Of a DNA stretch of 6,820 bases, positions 1-5,487 are shown piece after piece (the first letter of the stretch is position 1; the number at the start of each line of letters is the position of its first letter). The stretch spans positions 1 to 6,820 of the forward strand of contig JAOZFZ010000012.1 of NCBI GenBank assembly GCA_027491945.1, given 5' to 3'. Origin of the DNA: Thermoproteota archaeon (GTDB lineage Archaea; Thermoproteota; Korarchaeia; JAOZGF01; JAOZFZ01). Both the position numbers and the translations under genes were made by a program. Under the pieces are notes generated by a model that made no database searches, was not told where the DNA came from, and saw only the letters and a list, made by a program, of their open reading frames with translations.

Positions 1-2155
1 GTATTAGGGAGGCCAGCAACCCGCCAAGTGGGATCGACGATACTACAAGGTAGCTGCTCGAAACTTTGGCGAGGAAGGATGCCCTTAAGATTAAAGATAC
101 GGCTGTAAAGGACAGCCCTGCCATAAATGATAGTGTTAGAATTTTAGTAGCTTTCAGTTTTCTACCATCGGAAAGCAATGCGAAGTAGGGTGTGAGGTAT
201 GCTGCCCCTATAAGAAGGCACGCTACAATGCCGGAGGCTACGACAGTTACTTCAGGATTTACTATTTGTATCGATGCTACACTTTTTGACACTGTCAGGC
301 ATAGTATAAGCGGGTACAATTCTATTTTCATAACTCCTCTTAGGCCATCGTTTTCCTCGATGGATGAAGCCAAGTATGGGCTGAAGCTATAGTAGAAATC
401 GTTGAAGACATCCATAAAGTTGGACCCTAAAAATGTCGGCAGTACAACTTTATCTCTAAACTCTCTCAGCGTTTGTACCTCCCTGGAAAGCTCAGACCCG
501 TAGGTAGCAGTAGCGATGATGCATCTTCCCTGCTTTTCCACCTTTAAAATGGCAGTAGTGGTTTTAATCGTCCCGTTAGCGGAGCCTTTAATTATCATTG
601 TGAATACGCCTGTCTCTGTTCCCGCTGTAATCTGGAGAGTTGAAACCCCAGGAACGTTGACCGGGTTTGGGCTGAAAGTCCACACACAGTCGGAAGGTAA
701 ACCAGTCAAACTCAGCGTTACAGCTGCCGGGTTCCCAGCTAGAAGGGCTGTAGATACTGTAAATGTGATGGTTCCCCCGGGCTGCACCGTAGCCTCGGAA
801 GGCTGTACCTGAATCTGGTAGTCAAACTCTGATGTTGGGGTCTGGGGAGGCTGGGTTGTTGGCTGAGGCGTGGTTATCGGAGGGCTGCTGCTTATGACAA
901 GGGTTGCCGTGGCGATATGGCTCTTTTCTCCTCCTGAGACATGTAATGTAAGTGGAAAGGTTCCAGTGGTCTGTCCGGCCTCTATCCTAATATCATATAT
1001 GTTTTCCCCCTTCTCGGTGACGGTGAATGATGCATCTGCGGGTAGGCCGCCTACATCTATAGAGATTCCGGCTGTAAAGCCGTGTTGTGGGGTTATTGTC
1101 AGCGTGAAAGTCGCGCTACCCCCGGGGAGAACTGTGAGGCTGCTTGGCTGAATGTCAATGCTGAAGTCTGGAGTTGCCCTTTTAATATGGAACTGTTGGC
1201 TTTCGGATTCTAGCCATACATGTCTGGACTGGCAGCCACCGAGCCATTCAACTTTAAGCTTACAGTTCTCAGCTTCAACTTCCGGCACCTGCCACATGTA
1301 GCTTCCAGTATTCTCTACACAGCTCATGTACTCCCAGCTTGCACCACCATTAGTTGAATAGTATAGCTTGACATAGCCGGCATCGCTAGATTTTCCATTA
1401 ACTGTGGCCTTCCACAGTATCATGTATCTACTTCCAGCCGTGATTTCTTCTCCTGACCTGGGTTTTCTTATTGTAAGGCTCATGGACGGCGGTGAATATG
1501 TGATCTCAACCCTAGGCTTAAAGTTCTCACATTTCCCACCGGTAGCCTCGCTAGAATATAGTTTAAGCTGTGTTCCGAGAGTTTGAACTATGATTATCAG
1601 GCCGTTGTTCTCTTTCTCCCCGTTTATAACACTCTGAATGAAACTTTTAACATCAAACATCAGGCACTTGCAGCTTCCACAAATCCTCCAGCCTGTTTGC
1701 ACGTCTACATACTCGTCTGAATCGTAGTCTCCACCATTATTACCCCACCCAATGTTGCACGTTCTCTTAAGCCAAGTCACGCATCCCTCGTCAAACTTAC
1801 CGCCGGTAATCTCATATACATAAATTTCGAGAGGAATTTGAACAATAGTTGTTTCTGCAATTGTTAGGACGAGATCGGCTCTCTCGACAACTGAGCCTGG
1901 CGGGATAGCTGAGAGGTCAAAGTATAACAAAACTCTCTTAGACTCCCTCGCCTCTAAATGGCCAAGAATTAGATACTTCGAATCACCATAGTTGTCAAAG
2001 TGGTGGGCTTCATCGATGTAAGTATCTTCCTCAATGTATATTGTCTCCTCTATAGAGAAACCTTTCGTAGAGGTAAGAACCACCATTTTTGAACCCAATA
2101 GGCCAGTCAATACCACTATGGCTAATGTAAGAAACCAGAAGTTAGATCTCTCCAT
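1..2155 (-). CDS. Large multidomain cell-surface protein with DNRLRE, Kre9/KNH-like, Ig-like and CFI-box segments (C-terminus cut by window edge)
   Basis: One uninterrupted frame runs from an ATG at 2155 to the left edge, giving 718 codons with no stop, so the C-terminus is missing. Residues 7-25 are a hydrophobic signal peptide or anchor. Residues 44-221 match the DNRLRE pattern: DTYIDEA, NYGDSKYLILG, a LLYFDLSAIPPGS strand, a FDVKSFIQ helix and LYSSEA near the end. Residues 225-324 resemble the Kre9/KNH Ig-like fold, with LYYSTNGGASWEYM then NTGSYMWQVP. Two more beta-sandwich domains lie at about 330-421 and 444-540, joined by a Pro/Thr linker (427-441). Residues 545-610 form a CFI-box segment: CIIATATYGS, LREFRDKVVLP, FYYSFSPYLA. 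CFI-box segments are thought to be sorting or anchoring regions. Here further hydrophobic helices follow (about 636-661, 671-690, 700-718), which is unusual. It is probably displayed outside the cell and held by its C-terminus. The ligand and role are unknown. Confidence 0.85.
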   Translation of the reverse strand, partial: MERSNFWFLTLAIVVLTGLLGSKMVVLTSTKGFSIEETIYIEEDTYIDEAHHFDNYGDSKYLILGHLEARESKRVLLYFDLSAIPPGSVVERADLVLTIAETTIVQIPLEIYVYEITGGKFDEGCVTWLKRTCNIGWGNNGGDYDSDEYVDVQTGWRICGSCKCLMFDVKSFIQSVINGEKENNGLIIIVQTLGTQLKLYSSEATGGKCENFKPRVEITYSPPSMSLTIRKPRSGEEITAGSRYMILWKATVNGKSSDAGYVKLYYSTNGGASWEYMSCVENTGSYMWQVPEVEAENCKLKVEWLGGCQSRHVWLESESQQFHIKRATPDFSIDIQPSSLTVLPGGSATFTLTITPQHGFTAGISIDVGGLPADASFTVTEKGENIYDIRIEAGQTTGTFPLTLHVSGGEKSHIATATLVISSSPPITTPQPTTQPPQTPTSEFDYQIQVQPSEATVQPGGTITFTVSTALLAGNPAAVTLSLTGLPSDCVWTFSPNPVNVPGVSTLQITAGTETGVFTMIIKGSANGTIKTTTAILKVEKQGRCIIATATYGSELSREVQTLREFRDKVVLPTFLGSNFMDVFNDFYYSFSPYLASSIEENDGLRGVMKIELYPLILCLTVSKSVASIQIVNPEVTVVASGIVACLLIGAAYLTPYFALLSDGRKLKATKILTLSFMAGLSFTAVSLILRASFLAKVSSSYLVVSSIPLGGLLASLI

Positions 2156-2167
2156 TTCGAGAATTAG

Positions 2168-2173
2168 ACCTCC
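2168..2173 (-). promoter_or_regulatory. Shine-Dalgarno site GGAGGT for the surface protein
   Basis: On the minus strand GGAGGT lies 12 bases before the ATG at 2155. It is a full match to the archaeal anti-Shine-Dalgarno core and supports this start over the internal ATG at residue 24. The spacing is slightly long. Confidence 0.6.
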
Positions 2174-2178
2174 AGCTG

Positions 2179-2187
2179 ATATAAAAT
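2179..2187 (-). promoter_or_regulatory. Candidate TATA box (ATTTTATAT) upstream of the surface protein
   Basis: The minus strand reads ATTTTATAT, centred about 28 bases before the ATG at 2155. If it is used with the usual archaeal spacing, the transcript would begin almost at the start codon and would omit the GGAGGT site that lies between them. So either this box is fortuitous and a promoter lies farther upstream, or the Shine-Dalgarno match is fortuitous. The call is tentative. Confidence 0.3.
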
Positions 2188-2212
2188 GTTAGTCCAAGCC
2201 GGTCGATTCTTC

Positions 2213-2232
2213 GGGTTTCAAACAGGAAACCT
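2213..2232. repeat. Short inverted repeat / hairpin GGTTTC-N6-GAAACC
   Basis: GGTTTC (2214-2219) and GAAACC (2226-2231) are exact inverted copies around a 6-base loop, and a G-T wobble could extend the stem by one pair. It lies between the end of the 505-residue gene and the start of the surface-protein gene. No T-tract follows it on the minus strand. It could be a weak terminator, a leader hairpin or a protein site. Confidence 0.3.
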
Positions 2233-2269
2233 TAAAGAATTATAGCGATATTTGAGAGCTTCAACTTAA

Positions 2270-2285
2270 GTTTAACCCGTTAAAC
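2270..2285. promoter_or_regulatory. Operator-like 16-bp palindrome GTTTAACCCGTTAAAC
   Basis: The half-sites GTTTAAC and GTTAAAC are perfect 7-bp inverted copies around a central CC. The 2-base centre is too short for a good RNA loop, so a binding site for a dimeric DNA-binding protein is more likely than a terminator. It sits about 115 bases upstream of the surface-protein ATG and about 75 bases past the stop of the 505-residue gene. No second copy was noticed in the window. The regulator is unknown. Confidence 0.4.
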
Positions 2286-2358
2286 GCAGAAATGCCCTAT
2301 TTTCCTTCCCCTGTTAGCCTGATGCATCTTTAAAGACCATAGTATGTTCAGCTATATG

Positions 2359-3876
2359 TTATATCATACATTCCAACGGCATATTAGGTATGGATATGGG
2401 TTTTAAACCCTGAATTGGAATCTCTAGGGAGCCCTGATTGTAGCTTGCAGGTAGATATATTATCTTCTCTGGGGATGCGCTTCCAAACTTTATCTTCCCT
2501 TTAAGCTTCCATATAACTTTCTTCATATAGTAGTTTGTGAGCTTTTCTACTTCCTCCTTACTTGCAAAGGGAGGAACAACTTTTACACTGTTCTGTACTG
2601 GTAAATCTCTAGCTTTCGACACAAGATCTTCGACGATTTCCACTCGCAACTTTATTCCCCTAGGACCTCCCTCTGATGCAACGTCGGTAAGTAAGAGTTC
2701 AGGGTTGAAGATGTATTTTCTGAACGCTAATGGGAATACCGCGGGTACAAAGATCCTTCCTGTTTCAGCTACGCCCTTCTTTGAGAGGAACTCTCTTCTT
2801 TCGTAGGTATAAGTTATCCTCACGGACCAGGATGCTACATACGTATCCCCGTATCCTGGGATGACATGCAACGTTCCCAAGCCGGTCTTTGCGGAGATTA
2901 TTCTTTTTGCTTCTAATGACAGCCTCAGGTACGAGTCTAAATCATATATTCTTCTTATTTTCTCTTTTCCGTAAAGGTTTATTCGGCCTCTATCGTATTC
3001 CCTGAATAAATGGGTTATCCTTATAACAGATTCTCTAACGTGTACCCCCGATGTGAAGGCAATATCAATGAAGTCAACCATGTTCTTAATACTTTCTATA
3101 ATCTTCGCCTCTCTCTCCATGGTCGGGAGCATTAAAGAACTAACCGTTGCGAAGAGCCTTCCCTTCATAGCCTTGCTATTGTTCCTTAAAGCTTCCTCTA
3201 TAGACTCCTTGGCTTTACCGGAGTTTCCGCTGATCAGCTTATCAGCTGATAGTGCAGCGTAATATAACGCTTTAAACCTTAAAATGTCAAATTCCCTACC
3301 CTTTATCCCGTCGAGTGACTCGTAGGCTGACTTAAAATTGTTCCATAGAATGCTATAGGTCCAGTCACCACTGTTCACCGATCTGGCTATGTTAAGCAGA
3401 TGGGCGTATGCTGTGTAAAGGCCTATAACCTCCTTAATGAAATTTTTGTCTCTTTCAGCTATAGCCAGGGGTTCAAGGCTTTTAATAGCGGCAGACCTCT
3501 TAAAGGCTTCTTTAGGTAGGCTGGTTACTGTAAACTTGTACCTGAATGGTATGAATGGTGGGGGGAGGAGCTGGTGGTTTGAAATCTTCATGTAATTCAT
3601 TTGAATGGAAGAATACTCTGGTACAAGTCTAGGTCTTATATTGTATCTAAATATGCTCTGCCTCGCAGCTATGTCCATGGTTGAAGCTGCCGAGAGAGCT
3701 ACATCCGGAATAAAGTTTTTAATCCAGTTATACACTTCAGCTTTGAAGCTTTCCATGTCTCTTTCTACATCTACAACTCTCTGACTATACCCGCAATACT
3801 CACATGTGTAGTACTCGTCAGAACTCTTAGTGAGTGGGGCACCACAATTAACACATCTTAAAATCTCGAGTTTCAT
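2359..3876 (-). CDS. 505-residue protein with N-terminal zinc ribbon, function unknown
   Basis: The N-terminus carries a two-knuckle zinc ribbon, C8-x2-C11-G and C25-x2-C28-G, of the kind found in TFIIB-like and double-zinc-ribbon proteins. Residues about 35-330 are mostly helical with few recognisable motifs; a Pro-rich turn (LLPPPFIPF) sits near residue 105. Residues about 335-480 look beta-rich and soluble. No signal peptide or convincing membrane helix is visible, so the protein is probably cytoplasmic. It follows the 309-residue zinc-ribbon gene by 5 bases, so the two are almost certainly co-transcribed, and both diverge from the SPFH gene pair. B. subtilis YdjG, a partner of the SPFH protein YdjI, also starts with a zinc ribbon, which makes this a possible functional analogue. 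That link is inference: the rest of the protein was not recognised. The ATG at 3876 is supported by an upstream ribosome site. Confidence 0.85.
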   Translation of the reverse strand: MKLEILRCVNCGAPLTKSSDEYYTCEYCGYSQRVVDVERDMESFKAEVYNWIKNFIPDVALSAASTMDIAARQSIFRYNIRPRLVPEYSSIQMNYMKISNHQLLPPPFIPFRYKFTVTSLPKEAFKRSAAIKSLEPLAIAERDKNFIKEVIGLYTAYAHLLNIARSVNSGDWTYSILWNNFKSAYESLDGIKGREFDILRFKALYYAALSADKLISGNSGKAKESIEEALRNNSKAMKGRLFATVSSLMLPTMEREAKIIESIKNMVDFIDIAFTSGVHVRESVIRITHLFREYDRGRINLYGKEKIRRIYDLDSYLRLSLEAKRIISAKTGLGTLHVIPGYGDTYVASWSVRITYTYERREFLSKKGVAETGRIFVPAVFPLAFRKYIFNPELLLTDVASEGGPRGIKLRVEIVEDLVSKARDLPVQNSVKVVPPFASKEEVEKLTNYYMKKVIWKLKGKIKFGSASPEKIIYLPASYNQGSLEIPIQGLKPISIPNMPLECMI

Positions 3877-3880
3877 TTAT

Positions 3881-3887
3881 ATCATCC
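3881..3887 (-). promoter_or_regulatory. Ribosome-binding site overlapping the upstream stop codon
   Basis: The minus strand reads GGATGAT four bases before the ATG at 3876. It resembles the GGTGAT end of the archaeal Shine-Dalgarno sequence with one inserted base, and it includes the TGA stop of the 309-residue gene. This suggests translational coupling of the two zinc-ribbon genes. Confidence 0.5.
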
Positions 3888-4811
3888 GTAAGTACGTGAT
3901 TCAAGGGCGGAGATTCTAGAGCTAAGGTTTGCTTCAACTCTTCTGAACTCAGAGATAAGCTTTCTATACTGTGGTTCCCAAATCCTCCTAGAAACTAGGG
4001 TTACAACTTCATAACACGTTCTGCATATGTATATGCACTCCTCATCTGAGGCTTCCTCGTCAACCGTGGTTTGCAGATAGCGGGAGGGACTTAAATCTAG
4101 CTTGTAGAAATTTACACCCTCACCCTGAAATTTTCTTCCACATATCCAACACTGGGCAACTTTAACCATACTGCTCAATCTTGACTCTACAAGACTCACG
4201 TATTTCGAGGATGAAGCTGAAAGATAGCTTAGGGCTTTGCTATAGAGTTCCGCTGAGGACTCAGGATCAACGTCCTCTTTCAGCCTTGCCTCAAGCATTA
4301 ATGCAAGACCAAGATAGCCCTGACCCTTTGTTACAGGGTTTTCCTCAACACCCAGCAGCCCGTTTAGAACAAGCGGTCTCCTAAGGGTGAGGTAACCACT
4401 ACCTATCTCCTTTAATGCTTTAACTAATTCGACGGCGCCTTCTCCATTAACTTCCTTAATCACCTCCAGTTTAGGTCTAACCTGCACCTCCAGAGCCTTT
4501 AACCTTGCCTCTTCAGCAACTTCAGAGGCTACAGCTTCGTATGGGATTTCAATCTTCACATTCCCAAGTGTCTCCATCTGCTTTGAGCATTTCATCCAGC
4601 TGTTGGCCGACTGGGTTAGTAGTGCATAGTACAAGTATGAGAGAGCATAGGCTTTACGCGATAAAGCCTTATCTTCAGGGTTTGGACTTTTCGCAAGGAT
4701 GATGGCGGCTCTACCGAAATGTTTGACAGCAAGCGGCCAGTTTCCCCTGTTGACCCCCTTGGAGTATGCCTTCTCCCACTCCTTAATTCCCTTCGTGCGG
4801 CTTGACACCAT
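3882..4811 (-). CDS. 309-residue helical-repeat protein with C-terminal zinc ribbon
   Basis: Counted from the ATG at 4811, residues about 10-75 form paired amphipathic helices like TPR repeats (EWEKAYSKGV, WPLAVKHFGRAA, KAYALSYLYYALLTQS). A second helical stretch with a similar look lies at about 165-215. Residues 220-270 hold a zinc-ribbon-like element: CWICGRKFQGEGVNFY with C221 and C224, then CRTCYE with C263 and C266, and an extra C259. The C-terminal 30-40 residues are charged and probably coiled coil. No membrane segment is seen. TPR-like helices plus a zinc ribbon suggest an adaptor or scaffold. It is first in a two-gene unit with the 505-residue protein and divergent from the SPFH pair. 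A longer frame back to a GTG at 4886 would add 25 residues (QIIIIFVEDVYK-type sequence) that look untranslated. I prefer ATG 4811 because GAAGGT precedes it by 7 bases. Function is unknown. Confidence 0.8.
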   Translation of the reverse strand: MVSSRTKGIKEWEKAYSKGVNRGNWPLAVKHFGRAAIILAKSPNPEDKALSRKAYALSYLYYALLTQSANSWMKCSKQMETLGNVKIEIPYEAVASEVAEEARLKALEVQVRPKLEVIKEVNGEGAVELVKALKEIGSGYLTLRRPLVLNGLLGVEENPVTKGQGYLGLALMLEARLKEDVDPESSAELYSKALSYLSASSSKYVSLVESRLSSMVKVAQCWICGRKFQGEGVNFYKLDLSPSRYLQTTVDEEASDEECIYICRTCYEVVTLVSRRIWEPQYRKLISEFRRVEANLSSRISALESRTYG

Positions 4812-4818
4812 TCTCTTT

Positions 4819-4824
4819 ACCTTC
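4819..4824 (-). promoter_or_regulatory. Shine-Dalgarno-like site GAAGGT deciding the start at 4811
   Basis: On the minus strand GAAGGT, five of six bases of GGAGGT, lies 7 bases before the ATG at 4811. It favours that start over the GTG at 4886, which has no such site. Confidence 0.45.
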
Positions 4825-4902
4825 GTTTTATATACATCTTCAACAAATATAATAATTATCTGATTTACATATGTTTTAGAGTACACCGTTGAACTAGAAA
4901 CA

Positions 4903-4917
4903 TTTATTATTTATTAT
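4903..4917. promoter_or_regulatory. A/T-rich divergent promoter element
   Basis: This run of TTTATTATTTATTAT is TATA-like on both strands. On the plus strand its centre is about 34 bases before the TTG at 4944, so a transcript could begin just ahead of that codon with almost no leader. On the minus strand it would place a start near 4883, giving a leader of about 70 bases for the zinc-ribbon genes. One shared element could thus serve both units and co-regulate them. A second TATA-like run (TATATAAAA on the minus strand, 4826-4834) lies too close to the ATG at 4811 to be its promoter. Confidence 0.4.
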
Positions 4918-4943
4918 CGATGCGTTAGAATTGTGTTATAATA

Positions 4944-5486
4944 TTGTCAGAAAGACTAGACGAGGTATACCTGGCCAGGGCCAGGGAGAACATAGGGCTT
5001 CTACAGAAGCTAATGGAATACTTTCCAGGCTATAAAGGATATAGAAATAAAGAGATGCTCAGAGAAACTGATAGAAGGGTTAGAGAAACAATATACGAAA
5101 GGCTGATTGAAGTCATTAACACTCTTAAACAAGCGCTGAGACACCTAGCCTCCACAGATTTAGAAGCAGCCAAAAACATAGATAGAATTATTACAAGGGT
5201 TGAAGGACTTGCCGAGAAGGTTAGACATGCAGAGTACGGGTATCAGCCTTTCATGTCCCACATAAGAGTAGGGAAAAAGCAGCTTAGGGCAATGCTCAGG
5301 TACGATGCAAATATAGCATTTAACCTTTCAGCCTTGATAAGGTCAGCACTTAGCTTGCGGATGGAAGCTAAAAAGGAACAGGGCATCGCAGATGCGGCTT
5401 CGGAGTTTGAGAGTCTGTTAGATGTTCTAGAGAGAACTCTTGCGAGAAGAAAGGAGTACATGTTAATTTCAGGAGGTGTAAAGTAA
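4944..5486 (+). CDS. 180-residue all-helical protein with PGYKGY motif, paired with SPFH protein
   Basis: The protein is charged and predicted almost wholly helical, with no membrane segment and no cysteine. Near the N-terminus it carries FPGYKGYRNKEMLRETDRRV (28-47), followed by a long helix (48-70), a second helix (72-97), a short break at EYGYQPF, and two more helices ending in ERTLARRKEYM. From memory, bacteria such as Chloroflexota have hypothetical proteins of similar size with the same PG[YF]-x-GY-x-x-K-E-x-x-R-x-x-D signature and the same order of helices, so the family may span both domains. No biochemical role is known to me. It precedes the SPFH gene by one base and is surely co-transcribed with it, so it is a likely partner. 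A filament- or coat-forming role like that of PspA is possible but is inference. The start is TTG: an in-frame TAG at 4926 leaves no ATG or GTG alternative upstream. No ribosome site is seen, which fits a leaderless transcript. Confidence 0.8.
   Translation: MSERLDEVYLARARENIGLLQKLMEYFPGYKGYRNKEMLRETDRRVRETIYERLIEVINTLKQALRHLASTDLEAAKNIDRIITRVEGLAEKVRHAEYGYQPFMSHIRVGKKQLRAMLRYDANIAFNLSALIRSALSLRMEAKKEQGIADAASEFESLLDVLERTLARRKEYMLISGGVK
5471..5478 (+). promoter_or_regulatory. Strong Shine-Dalgarno site AGGAGGTG deciding the TTG start of the SPFH gene
   Basis: AGGAGGTG lies inside the last codons of the 180-residue gene, 9 bases before the TTG at 5488. It is an almost complete match to the archaeal consensus and justifies the unusual TTG start. 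Confidence 0.75.
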
Positions 5487-5487
5487 G

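Noticed and set aside
516..1151. Plus-strand open frames of about 93-98 codons
   Set aside because: They lie antisense to the surface-protein gene, have no ribosome site, and their composition mirrors the Pro/Thr-rich opposite strand. They are shadows.
2213..2232. CRISPR repeat-like sequence (GTTTCAAAC ... GAAAC)
   Set aside because: It is a single copy with no second repeat or regular spacing nearby and no cas gene. It is better described as a small inverted repeat.
2327..2336. 10-bp palindrome TCTTTAAAGA just past the 505-residue gene
   Set aside because: It is short, A/T-rich and could occur by chance. It has no loop for a terminator and no second copy.
2537..3262. Plus-strand open frames within the 505-residue gene
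   Set aside because: They are antisense to a gene with a zinc-ribbon N-terminus and operon context, and they have no start signals.
4826..4834. TATATAAAA on the minus strand as promoter for the zinc-ribbon genes
   Set aside because: Its centre is only 19 bases before the ATG at 4811, so transcription from it would begin inside the coding sequence.
4812..4886. Longer version of the 309-residue protein starting at GTG 4886
   Set aside because: The extra 25 residues are A/T-driven low-complexity sequence with no ribosome site, while ATG 4811 has GAAGGT 7 bases upstream. A leaderless GTG start from the A/T element cannot be fully excluded.
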